Source: Tolypeutes matacus
Lineage: Eukaryota > Chordata > Mammalia > Cingulata > Chlamyphoridae
NCBI GenBank assembly: GCA_026826555.1
Contig: JAKSZT010004976.1
Span: 5,309,089-5,373,088, forward strand
Reading direction: 5' to 3'
DNA length: 64,000 nt
Part shown: piece after piece, positions 45,370 through 56,289 of the stretch
Layout: the number at the start of each line of letters is the position of its first letter
Numbering within the stretch: the stretch's first letter is position 1
Notes under the pieces: generated by a model
Databases searched by the model: none
Told to the model about the DNA's origin: nothing
Seen by the model: the letters and a program-made list of their open reading frames with translations, nothing else
Program-made: the position numbers and the translations under genes

Positions 45370-46435
45370 AAATAAAACAGGTGCTGCAGGAGATGTTTAT
45401 TCAAGAACAGAATGCCAGCTTCTAGAAGCTATGGTTGTTCTTCATGGTTTACTGAAATATATCTGTAATATAATCTAGACATAAAAATGCAGCAACTATA
45501 CTGTCTCTTGACAAAGATGTAAAACGAGGCAGTTTGAAAAACTTGCTTATGTGTATGTGGCAGTTTAAAATCCAGCAGAAGAAGTAACTTTTAACCCTTG
45601 GATGACTTTAATGATGTTCAAATCCATAGTTGTGCAATCTCATTCGACATTCCATCTGACTGATAGGAATGCTAGATAATCTTAACAGCAGAAAAGGCTA
45701 ATTTTATATTGTCAATCATGACAAAGTTAGAGCTCCACAACTCATATGAAATTTACTCAAATTGTCACTGCTAAGAAATTGAAAACTGCTGGTTGAAGTA
45801 TAGGTTATGTCCTCTATTTCTGAATGCGGAAAAACAACTATTATTTCTCTATTCAGATCCCACTTCAGTAATATTTTCTTTAGTCTTAATAAGAACAGGA
45901 AGGCATAGAAGAAAGGATTTATCACTCATTATCTATTTACAATTTATTGAGTGACTTGAAGAGCCTAACAATTCAGCCACTGTTTTAGTTTGGTCTATCA
46001 CTGCATCACAGACGCCTTCAAACAGATTGGTTAATTACTACCTTTAAAACAAAGTCTCTTTTGGGGGAAGCATGATTTTAAAAAGCTACAGAAGAAAATA
46101 TCAAAGACAAAACAGTGTTTCTACCTTAATGGAGATCATCACATACATAGTTGGGAATATTCAGCATACATCTCCAAAGGAAAATGAAGATTATTTACAA
46201 AGCAATATAGATAAAGCAGTATATTATCTAGCAAAGTATTATTAATTGGTAATCGATGCTACAGTTTGGCTCTGTATGGCCTATTTGAGAGCCATGTGTC
46301 AGATGCAACTGAGACAAAGATGAAGGGGACATGGTCCCTCTGTCTACTGGAAAGTGAGGGGCAACAACAGCAGGCTAAAGCCCACTCCAACTCTGATGTG
46401 GGTGTTTACACTGGGCAGGAAATATAAATGGGCCC
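45370..46435. other. Unique intron-like DNA
   Basis: AT-rich, no recognisable repeats. A minus-strand segment near 46125-46170 has an acceptor and a donor-like site but is closed in all useful frames. Confidence 0.45.
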
Positions 46436-46439
46436 ACTG

Positions 46440-46680
46440 GAAGCAAACCCTGTTCTTGATTCTTGCCCACACTGTCGACTCCTCTAGGCTCCTTACCAAG
46501 TCCAGCTCTCTTGTCTAACCTTTAAGCCTGGATTCATAATCCTTGTGGGCCAGACCCTACATGGTGTCCTTCACTCCTAAGCTCTGCTGCCTCGAACCCT
46601 CCAGACTCCAGCCTACCTGACTTACAGCATCTATGCATGCCTCTTTCTGTCAAGGTGAAGTCTGGGCCCTAATTCTTCCC
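46440..46680 (+). repeat. L2-like LINE fragment
   Basis: C-rich text in the L2 ORF2 C-terminal order: 'aacctttaagcctggattcataatcc', 'ccctacatggtgtccttcactcc', 'cctccagactccagcctacctgac', 'catgcctctttctgtcaaggtgaag'. Quite diverged; moderate confidence. Confidence 0.5.
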
Positions 46681-47121
46681 AGATAGCTTTATCTTGTTGC
46701 CACTCAATTCCCAGAATAACTCCTGCCCTTCAGAAGAGGAAGATAAGCCTTCTGGAGAGGAACCAATTTCAGAGCAGCAAAGGAGAGCGCATAATCCATG
46801 GTAAGAGGTATGGGGCAGACCATCAGGCAGCCAGGAATTATGAGGCAGTAAGGGGAGACTCTGAGGCACCGAGGCTTGCTAAGGAGGGGGAACTTGAGGC
46901 AGGCAGGATAGAGATAGAGGGGGAGATGACATTTCAAATTAAGAAGCTACACAGGCAAAGGTGACAGGACATGTGGGGAAAGAGGGGTGTGGGGGACAGC
47001 TACTGAGACAGGTTTGGATGGGTGGGGGCTGCTGCTGGTGGTGATAGGAGAGTAATGGGAAAGAAAGCTCAATATGAAACATGGGAGAGAATACAGAGAT
47101 AAACCTTGTGGTTTCCTGAGC

Positions 47122-47575
47122 TGTGGTAGATTGAATCATGTCTTCCACAAAGACCTGTTCATGTCCTAACCCTGGTCCTGTGGGTGTGAACCCATGTGTA
47201 AATAAGATCTTTGAAGAAGTTATTATTAGTTAAGGAGTGGACTCATTTGTGGATAGGACCCTTGAAGATGTTATTAGTTAAGGTATAGCCAAATTGAATG
47301 AAGATGAGCCTTAATCCCATATGGCTGAAGTCCTTATAAGTAAAAGAAACTGGATATGGAAGAAGCAGCCAGAGAAGGAGAGAGAGATCACCTAGAGATG
47401 GAGGTAGAGATGCATCTACAAACCAAGGAATCCCAAGGATTGCAGCAAGCCAGCACCAGAACACTACAGACTCTGGGAGACAGCATGGCCTGGTGATATC
47501 TGGATTTTAGACTTTCAGTCTCTAAAACTGTGGGAAATTCCTTCAGCACAATATGGACAACATTGTATTTGTCTC
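47122..47575 (+). mobile_element. Solo LTR, MaLR-type
   Basis: Starts TGTGGTAGATTGAATCATGT, with 'gtcctgtgggtgtgaacccatgtgtaaataagatctttga', 'gccttaatcccatatggctg', 'gtccttataagtaaaagaaac', 'gcagccagagaaggagag', 'gaatcccaaggattgcagcaagccagc', 'gactttcagtctctaaaactgtggg'. The duplicated 'gaagatgttattagttaagg' phrase (47214-47232 and 47264-47282) is an internal tandem duplication. The last part lacks the usual AATAAA end, so the 3' tip is truncated. It shares the 'gtgggtgtgaaccca' block with the LTR at 63617. Confidence 0.75.
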
Positions 47576-47579
47576 TATG

Positions 47580-49140
47580 ATACCATGTATGACGAGACTT
47601 CTTAACAAGACCAATCCAGGCCAGTTGAGAACAGCAATGGTACTTCTGAATTTGTATTTTACTTTAAATTTCACAAAGCACTCAGCACAAGGCCCAACAC
47701 AGGCTTAATAATATCATGTGTTCAAATGACAGGCCAAGATTTAAACCTAGATTAAAGAAATTCATATAACATGCCTATTTTTACAGCATATTTTTATATG
47801 GTGGTTGTCATTCTATACATAAATTTTGCTAGCCCAAGGCTTGCCATTGGGTGATCAACAAAATGGTCACAACCTCTGTGCTGGCAGAGCACATGGTCTG
47901 CTCCAGATCAACTCAGAAGCTTCTCTGGCTAAAAGATGCCCCGACCTGTGCTGAGGACTGATAATAGTGATCTCCCCATGTGATACCAGATTTTAGTTTG
48001 TAAAATATCGTTTGCTGAAAATAAGAATTCAAACACTGAATGGGGCTAAAGACTAAAGACCATATGCTACGAAAGCACTATAATATTCTAAAATTCAAGA
48101 TCTCTATCTCTTTCCTTTTTTCTATTTACAACCCTACCAGAATAATTCCCAGGAGAAGGGCAGAGACCTGATGTGCCCGGTCCAGTCTTCCTAGACTGTG
48201 GGAGGCCAGGCTTGGCACGGAACATGCCAGGCCCCCTTCCTGTATCTTGACTGCTAGGAAGCCCAGCAGGTGGACAAAACTGTTGAGTGACAAGTAACCC
48301 CTCAAAATACAAATGGCATTTTATAGAGGTATATTTTATTTTATGCAACCATTGTTAGACATACAATAAATTGTGGGCGAGGGGGGGGTGCAAATTAAAA
48401 ATAATTGCATTCTAGCTTTGTTGTCACCTTTCAGTCATGCAGGATTTACGAGATAATTTACAAGAAAACAATTCCATTCTAGGAAAATGTGAACACTCAA
48501 AATTAAGTCACTTTTTTTTTTTTTTTTCAAGCGAGGAAGAAATAAAAGGTGCTATATTTTTTTCTTTCAGTATCACAAACTGAGAATTACTTTTTGGCAA
48601 AAATCACCCTGTATGAGGGCTACAGAAAATACACTTTCCCTCAACTCTATCAGATGGCTTTCACACATTCCTGTGTGCCTTAGCTTTGGGGACCAAGGTG
48701 CAGCACTGCAGGCTTGACTTGTAGGTTTCATTTTCTTGAGGAAATAGCAGTCTCCATCCAGTGGTGTGGCAACCACTTGGCCATAAAGAGTCATGTGTTT
48801 GCTTGCATACTTTTACATATTATAATGCTATTTTTTAAAAAAAAGTTTTACAAAATACTTCCACTGCATTTTTAATGGGACTAAAGACTAAAAAAGCACT
48901 ATATATAGTTGGTGACATCCAGAATTAAGGTTTAGGGAGGGAAACTACTTCAAAATGAGCAACAAATGAAAGTGAAAGGCATCATTCTTAGAGGTGTTTC
49001 AGTAAGGTCTTCTGTGTAATTTAGGAATAATCCCTACACATAAAGGTGGGGAAGGGGCAACCGGCCGGCCTTTGTTTCCTATTCCTGCAGAAAAACTGGA
49101 CGGGAAACCCAACTGCCCTCTCCTCAGGGGTCTGGCTTAC
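47580..49140. other. Unique intron-like DNA
   Basis: No recognisable element apart from short T and G runs (G8 near 48386, T15 near 48515). No splice-bounded coding frame seen. Confidence 0.45.
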
Positions 49141-49599
49141 CCTTTCTGACTCAGGGCAGAGAACTCACAGGTACTGACCCTTCCTCCAACCCCAATGTTC
49201 CCCACGGGAGCTGCCATTATCAACAGTGGGCAAGGCTGAGTAGGGGAGGGGGATGGGTCTCCGTATTCTCCTTCAGCCCTCAGAGCTAGAGCTGGGGGTT
49301 GAACTGTTCCCAGCAAGAAGAGAAGGTTGCCAGGCAGAAAAAAACTAGAATGTTCTCCAACAGGGTCAAAAAAGTAGAAGGTTCCTGGCCACCTACTGCC
49401 TTCGCACACTAAACTCTTTTTACTTGCAGCTGTCTGTGGCTCTGTATTTCTTAAAAACAAACTTGCAGGTCAAATTCATATACTAAAAATTATTTTCCAG
49501 GTACAAATCACCTAAAGTGGGTTCTTTCCTAAAACGATGCTCTTTATCTTTTGTTTTCTTTTGGTAGATGGGCACAAACACTAAAAAGCAAATGAGCAT

Positions 49600-49784
49600 G
49601 GGAGGCGGCTGTGGCTCAATCGGTAGGGCTCCCGTTTACCATATGGGAGGCCCCGGGTTCGGTTCCTGGGGCCTCCTGGTGAAGGCAAGCCCGCCCGCAC
49701 GGCGTGGTTAGCTGACCCAGCGAGCACAAGCAGCAAGGGGGGGATAAATGAATAAATAAATAAAATCTTTAAAAAAAAAAAAAA
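49600..49784 (+). mobile_element. Short DAS SINE with perfect 16-bp target-site duplication
   Basis: Single-head DAS: A-box-like TGGCTCAATCGGTAGGGC, B box GGGTTCGGTTCC (close to the pol III consensus GGTTCGANTCC), CGGCGTGGTTAGCTGACCC, AATAAATAAATAAAATCTTT, A14 tail. AAAAAGCAAATGAGCA occurs at 49583-49598 and again at 49780-49795. The perfect duplication and intact internal promoter make it the youngest-looking insertion in the window. Confidence 0.97.
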
Positions 49785-50084
49785 GCAAATGAGCAGGCTT
49801 TATTTCATAATTATTTTCATTTTAAAAATCATAACGCCTTCTTTATTCTCTGTGAAGCTGAACTCACAGACTCTGCCTTTGCCTTAAAAATTCTGAAAGT
49901 TAAAAAACAAAAAATAATCTAGTTGTAATTGCTTTCTTGGAACCCCCAAAACTCTGCGTTGGACCCCCTCCCCTAGAATTCCTGGCCATAGTGCCTTTCC
50001 CGAGGTCTAAAACAAGATGCTAGGAGCATTTCCTGGGGAACCCCCCAAATACCCTCTAGCCCAAAATATGCACTGCCCTTAACA

Positions 50085-50310
50085 TTTCTTAAAGGGTGAT
50101 ATTTGTTTATAAACACAAGTGTCTACCTTCCTTCTGCCTGGCATGTTGATTACATGGGAAACCTACAGTTTGTAGGAACCAATGAAATTATACTTACCAT
50201 CCTGCCCACTCCCAGCAACAAATACAATTCTTTTAAGACCACATGCAACATCACTAACTTCAGTGGCTGGTGCTGGACATTTAATACATATTTGTTGAAT
50301 AAGTGGACCA
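50085..50310 (+). repeat. L2-like 3' end
   Basis: Ends 'gctggtgctggacatttaatacatatttgttgaataa', the typical L2 3' terminus, preceded by 'tctaccttccttctgcctggcatg'. The middle is decayed. Confidence 0.45.
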
Positions 50311-50314
50311 ATGT

Positions 50315-51650
50315 TTTATGATGGAAAAATGGTGGAACTGGTGACAAGGTGGTCATTAATGTTTCCACTCCAACCAAACATTCCAAACGCCATCAATTTT
50401 CATCTATTTAATATGAATGAATCAAAACCCTCAACTCCCCAGCACACTTCTTACCCCCTAGTTTCCCTCTCCTTGCAACCCTCTCCCAGATAAATGCACA
50501 TGCGTGAATGCACACAGAGGTTTGACTAACAAGAATACATTGCGGGCAAATGCTGGGCAGCTGAACATCTGAGTGTAGCTCTAGCTTTACACTGGTGAAA
50601 TGACAATTTAATCTATTTGCAGTAGAGCAATTCTAAACATAAAAATGTTCTGATCTTTAAATTGAGAACAAAATTTGGATAGAAAAGACTGCTTTTAAAA
50701 CTATCACTTTATCAGGCTATGGTTCTGGTCTTTTACATTTAACGCCCAAGGAAATTTGTTGATTACAATTAAGGACATTAAAAATCCTCCTAAGACCCAC
50801 GAAGGTTCTTAAGTTTTTAACTGCTACAAAAAAATAAAACTAACAAACCAAAGTGGACTGTTGTCAGTCAAAGCCTGAGCTGCTAATTCAATCTGTGTAG
50901 TATACAGGTCACCCTGAAGCAATTTAGCACCACCTTTACCAATAAGGGAAAACCTCTAAGGACCTCCCACTGACAGGTACATAAATACAACTGAGAACCA
51001 CAGAGGCCTATAGAAAGCCTACCTCCATAAGGATGCAAATTAAGATTTATTTAAACAGTGTAGCAATTGGCTACAGCTAATCCTTTTTACAGAGGTGTAA
51101 ATGGCTATTGAGAACCAAATATTGAGGCTTCAAGCTAGCTTTTGTTGAGTAGCAATACAGACAAATGCAGAGCAATGCCAAGCCACCAACTCTGTGGACT
51201 ATTGATAAAATAGTTTAATAAGGCCAGCATAATTTGTTTCCTTTGATATCAAATTTCCTGACCATAAATCCAAGTGTGTAGCTATAAACCACATTGAGAA
51301 TTAGTACCCTGGGAATATAAACTGGAAGCGACAATCTTAACACCCGATGGCTTGAACAGCTGTATGTGGGGCCATAGTGAAGTTTGGGTATGGGAGGTTT
51401 TGTTTGCCATACAAAACAGTTGTAGAAAGACAAACACATACATAGTTAAACAGCATTTTTCTTTTTAAGGGAGCTTCTTACAAAACCTGTTTTGGTGGCT
51501 ACCTCGGTCCCATTGTACAGCCCCCTGGGTGGTCCCTTCCAGGGGTCCACTTGAAAGGAGCACAGTGCCAAAAAGGGGGGAGGAAGGGATAGGACACAAA
51601 GGCAGATGGAGCGGGCGGTCTGCAGCAGGCTGCGGATCAGGGTCAGCCAA
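50315..51650. other. Unique DNA, no gene recognised
   Basis: AT-rich to about 51460, then a GC-rich stretch from 51480. On the complement the GC-rich part has a very pyrimidine-rich acceptor-like region ending CTCCTTTCAAG and a donor-like GACCGAG|GTAGCC 47 nt later (51492-51538), open in all three frames, so it carries little information. Confidence 0.35.
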
Positions 51651-51654
51651 CCGC

Positions 51655-51706
51655 GCTCCTTCTCTTTACCCAGGAAACAAGGGCTCCTTCTCTTTACCTG
51701 GAAACA
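51655..51706 (+). repeat. 28-bp tandem duplication
   Basis: GCTCCTTCTCTTTACCCAGG...AAACA at 51655-51679 is repeated at 51683-51706 with one base missing. It sits at the edge of a GC-rich stretch. Confidence 0.85.
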
Positions 51707-51960
51707 GCATGATTAAGCTGACAGCTTGAATTATGGGCTACGTTTTGTAGGGTGTCGTCTGTTTGTGCTAAAGTCCTCTTCATTGTAGCAGAGGCTGCAC
51801 AAGCAAAACCCTTGCCTTTCCCCCTCTTTGGCCTCATCATTCTGTTTCATTTTCATTCTCAGAACTAACCCCGCCACCCCACCACTTTTTTTCCCTCCTA
51901 AGTTCCCTAATAAGGGGTTGGAAGGCCTGGCAGAATTTATAATAGCTGTTTCCCTCTGCT

Positions 51961-52064
51961 CTTTTTTTTTTTTTTTTTTTTTTTACCGGGAGGTCCTGGG
52001 GATCGAACCCAGGTCTTTCCATATGGGAGACGGACGCCCAACCAGTTGAACCACATCCGACCCC
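51961..52064 (-). mobile_element. Truncated DAS SINE head, antisense
   Basis: On the complement: GGTCGGATGTGGTTCAACTG, CCATATGGAAAGACC, GGGTTCGATCCCCAGGACC (excellent B box), then a direct jump to poly-A (T24 at 51961-51984). It is a head-only copy of about 80 bp plus tail. Confidence 0.88.
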
Positions 52065-52682
52065 TCCCTCTGCTCTTAAACAAAGATGAACTCATCACAT
52101 GTCTTGAGTAGTCAAGCATCACGAGAGATGGTACAGATGCCCTTTATGAAATAGATGTGCTCTATGGATCCCAAGTTGATAAATACACTCTTTGCTAGGA
52201 GGATGAAGATTGGAAAAATGTATTCTTGTTTTCCTGGGTTTCTTTTTAAAAGGCAGTGACATGTCTGCAGAGGGTTCGCAGTATAATCATTAGGGCTACA
52301 CTCCAATATATACTCCAATATCCAACTAAAATATACTCCAATCTGAGATGTATAAAATGATTTCCAGGGTTTAGGGAGCCAGTCACCTGAAGTGACCTCG
52401 TTTGAGATATCTGCTGCAAAAAAGAATGTGAAGGGTAAATGACTTACAGAGCCAGATTGAATTTTGGAAAGGTCTTAAAAATACTATGAATATATTAAAA
52501 ATTTTAAAATTTATTAGGCATTATTGTAATCAATTCTATAATTAAACCCTAGAAGGTGCTTTTGGTAAAAGAGCATCTGAAAATGTCATAGCAGATTCAC
52601 CTTTGCTGGCACTTAATGATTGATGTAGGACCATAAAACAAACATCAGGCTTTGCTGTGCTGTTACAGGTCTGTTTGTCTGT

Positions 52683-52768
52683 CTCTCTATACACATACAT
52701 ATATATATCTGTGTGTGTATGTGTTTACATGTATGAGTGTGAGTGTGTGTATGTGTGTGTGTGTCTGT
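52683..52768. repeat. TA/TG microsatellite
   Basis: TATACACATACATATATATA leads into a TG-rich run with interruptions (GTGTGAGTGTGTGTATGTG). About 85 bp; it likely varies in length between individuals. Confidence 0.88.
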
Positions 52769-52769
52769 G

Positions 52770-55485
52770 AAAAAGAAAGGAGACAAGGGGGCTCAGACTG
52801 GGCTGTGGCAAGTAATACTAGGTGAGAAGGTCCTGGGAGAAGGGAAACCAATGGGCATGATGGGATGGTAGATGGGCTTACTGAGGGTTCAGGCAGCATT
52901 CAGACCATGAAGTAAACCAGCACTCCAGAATAAGTGAGTATCCTCAGAGACCAATTAAATCAGATGAATGGGAATGAGGACCCGTGCAGCGTCACCCTCC
53001 GCTGGGTGTAGGGGGGCCCCTCCTGGATTCTGATTTCTGGGACCACCTTCAAGATGGCAATGGCATGGAAGTGGCAGAACTTACCCAGGGAGATACCTGC
53101 AGAAAAGGGACTAAGTACTTAGCTATTAACGTTTGCCTACTGCTGTATGAATATGGCAGAAATGAAACATACACAGCTGAAAAGACTGGACTGGTTTGCT
53201 GTTGGGCCCTTCAGAGGTTCAATACTGTATTGAACTGAAGCAGCTTAATTGTTTTATTATTCAAATACACATTTACCTAAGAAGCTGCTAAAAGGAAGCT
53301 AAAGACAAAAAGCAGAAACAAGAAAGTGGTCAATAACAAACCATCATTATGAATGAACGGTCCGATGAACTGTGGAGGAAGGCAGTTAGGACACAAGCAA
53401 GACAAGAATAACAGCTAACTGGCCCTAATGGGTAGACCCTGGGAACCAGGGGGAAAGGATTATCTGGTCAGGGTCAGAGAGCAGGGAATGTCAGACAAGC
53501 ACAGCCCAATTCTGAGTAAGCCTACCACTTCTCAAAACAGGAAGAACCAGTTCCAAGAATGCTATGATTACAGAAGTAATAATGTTCTGGAAACAGTTAG
53601 ATCCTCTATATGTCTGTGTAATGTATAACACAGCCGATCAGTAAAGACCATCAGTCCTATCACCTGATACCAAAAATTCTTTTAGGGACTGATTGTCCTG
53701 GAAAATTATGGTTTCAATTATTAAGGTGACTACAGAACTTTTTGCAAAGTACTATGAAATACTGATATATTTCATTTCACCACTCAAATTAGAAAAATGT
53801 TTACTAGCAGACAATGGCTATAGGCATGCAATATTAAAAATCAAACCACTTGCACATTTGTCCATGACAAAAAAAACCCCAACAATCTGTCAGTGCTAAC
53901 AAGATCAGCTACTTCCACATTTGTCATAATTATTCATTTGGAACACTTTCACTTTTTTTGTTATCTTCTAGTAGGTGAGCTAGAGAAGGTATCCAAATTT
54001 TAGTAAAATTATTTTGAGAAAGTTCTCAAAATTGCAAGGATTCATTTTCCTATAAATTTGGAAAAGACCACCTTATATAATTGCAGAATAATTCCACTGG
54101 GATATATCTAAGAATTTACTGTTTGTAAAGAAAACAAACTCAAACCTGACATTCTTTTAGCAGGAGATTCAGACACCCTTCCAGCCCATCACAATGACAA
54201 GCAAATTAAAATGAATAGACATTGACAAAGGGAAATGGTCAGAAAAAGTTAGACAACTAATTGGAAGCCATAAAAGCCAGGGGATTCAGAATTGCTCCTC
54301 AGGTCTCTCCTGTAGGTTCAGATATTACTGTTAAGTCTCCCAACCAGGGCCTGAAATAGTGAGATTCAGCATAAAATAAATATAAGACAACATTTTAAGA
54401 TTCACTTTTTGCCTAATTTTCAAGCTTCACCTAGTCTTACTTGGCCTGTCTGTACATCCCTGCCCTCCCACCCCCCCAAACCCCAAAAGCCCTCATTGAA
54501 CAGAAGCTCTCCTACTCAGTTATCAAGCTTGAATGTGCTTTTAAAAATTCTACCTTAAAATGAATGTTTTTTCCAGAAGCCTGTCACCAAGAGCTCAAAG
54601 ACTGTTTCTCAAAGGTGAGACATACAAGTTAAAAAGAATAAAAAGGAAGATGAGCAATAAGGAATTGAAGGAGGAGGAATAAAATGGGCAACAAAAAGGA
54701 GAAGTGAAGTCAGGGGTGGAGAGAAGGAAAAGTGTTGGGGTTTGCTACCTGACAATCGGTAGCAGACTCTTAATTTTCCTCTGATGAAACACCACTCCCC
54801 CATCCTAAACCATGTATTTTGGGTGGAACTCAAGGTGAAGCATGGGGTCTGGGTATAAGCCAATGATGCTCTCCCCTTGCTGCAGTGACTAGGTAGAGGT
54901 GGGCACCTAATGTCATGAGACCCAATTAGAGACTTGGATGCAGCATGCCAGGACAAATCCCTGAGAAATAGGGCAATCTAGAGGAAATGGAGTCAAGAGA
55001 GAAATGGGAGCCCAGAGGCATCATCTCAACCTTGCTTGAATCCAGCCTGAAGACTATCTACCACTGGACCTCACTGCTATGAGCCAGCAGTTGCCACTTT
55101 GACTTAAATCAGTTTAAATCAGGTCCTCTGTTATTTACAACAGAAAGAGCTCTAATGGGTATAAAGAGTAAAAAAAAAAAAAAGGTGAAAAATCCAGTCA
55201 TTCCTATTTCTGCATCAGTTTTATTTTCACTGTAAGCATACTAAGCATCTGATTAGAAGATATAAAATATTTTGTACAGCATGAAGAATATTAATTAATA
55301 CGTATGTTTTAAAAAATGGTCATTAAAGGCATCCCCATTATAGGAAGATTTCCAAGACCATCAATGAAAGCTGGGAAACCAGCCATATAGCCAAAGGTAT
55401 CCTTGCCCTCCACAGGGCAAGCACCAAAGAGCTGTAGTAAAAAATATTTTCAAGCTTTGGAATTCAGGAGATTTTGTTTTCTTTT
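52770..55485. other. Unique intron-like DNA
   Basis: No recognisable repeat. A 12-nt splice-bounded segment on the complement near 53089-53100 is discussed under findings. A 115-codon minus-strand frame near 54609-54956 has no support beyond length. Confidence 0.4.
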
Positions 55486-55487
55486 CT

Positions 55488-55680
55488 TTTCTTAAAACAA
55501 ACAAACAAAACAAAACAAAACAAAAAAAAAAAACCCTCAGCTTTACTGAGATATAACTCACATATCATAAAGTTCACTCATTTAAAGTATACACATCAAT
55601 TAATTTTTATTGGTATATTCACAAAGGACTTCAACCATTACTGCAATCTAATTCTAGAACAATTTCAAAAGATGGATTTG
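55488..55680 (-). mobile_element. Old L1 3' end, antisense, with CAAAA-rich left edge
   Basis: CTCAGCTTTACTGAGATATA, then 'actcacatatcataaagttcactcatttaaagtatacac', 'ttggtatattcacaaagga' and 'cattactgcaatctaattctagaacaatttc', is the complement of L1M 3'-UTRs. The (CAAAA)n run at 55496-55532 precedes it on the side where its tail would end. Confidence 0.75.
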
Positions 55681-56027
55681 AGGACTTGATTTCAGTTTAC
55701 TTATTATTATTTTTTATTATTACAAAAGCAATACCTCTTCATTATGGAAAACCTGAATGTGGTGTTTGATTTTAAACTACCAGAGTCACGTGTCAAAACT
55801 TGCTGGGATGGAGTTCTGTCTCCAGACATGGCTCCTTTGACTGTTCCCTGCATCCACAAACTCTTCTTTCAACCAAGCTTAGCTACACTGTGCTTGCCTA
55901 TTCAACGTCCATCTCCCTTCCTTTGAACGGAATTCCAGTTTTGTTCAGGAATCAACCTCTCCATTTGTGACTCAGGTGGTTAGGTAATCCCTAGTCTAAT
56001 TCAAGAATAGATCATGACTCGTCTAAG

Positions 56028-56265
56028 CCGGGGGTCAGTAAGCCCTGACCCAAGAACCAAATCTAGCCATGGCCTGCTTTTGAACAGCCCTTGAGCTAAG
56101 ATTTAAAGGGAGGAAAAGGAAGGAGGAGGAGAGAGAGGAGGAGCAAAAGGAAAGGGAGGGGAAAGAGGGAGAGGAAGAAGAGATACAGAGACTATATGTA
56201 GCCTGCAAAGCCCAAAATATTTACTAACTGGTCCTTTAGAGAAGAAGTTTGCCAACCTCTTGTCC
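56028..56265. mobile_element. hAT-type DNA transposon remnant with a purine-rich core
   Basis: The left end 'gggggtcagtaagccctgacccaagaaccaaatctagccatgg' and the right end 'gtagcctgcaaagcccaaaatatttactaactggtcctttagagaagaagtttgccaacctcttg' match the two halves of a common mammalian non-autonomous DNA transposon. Between them, 56107-56183 is a homopurine tract in place of the usual middle. Confidence 0.6.
56107..56183. repeat. Homopurine tract inside a DNA transposon
   Basis: About 77 bases with almost only A and G on the top strand (GGAGGAAAAGG, GAGGAGGAGC). It has replaced or expanded within the transposon core. Confidence 0.9.
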
Positions 56266-56289
56266 AAGCCAATTATAATAATCCTATTC

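Noticed and set aside
49137..49460. 107-codon minus-strand frame taken as a whole exon
   Set aside because: No good acceptor for the full length; only the ATG-to-donor part is kept as a speculative finding.
49600..49690. tRNA-like sequence with A and B boxes
   Set aside because: Head of a SINE with family tail and target-site duplication, not a tRNA gene.
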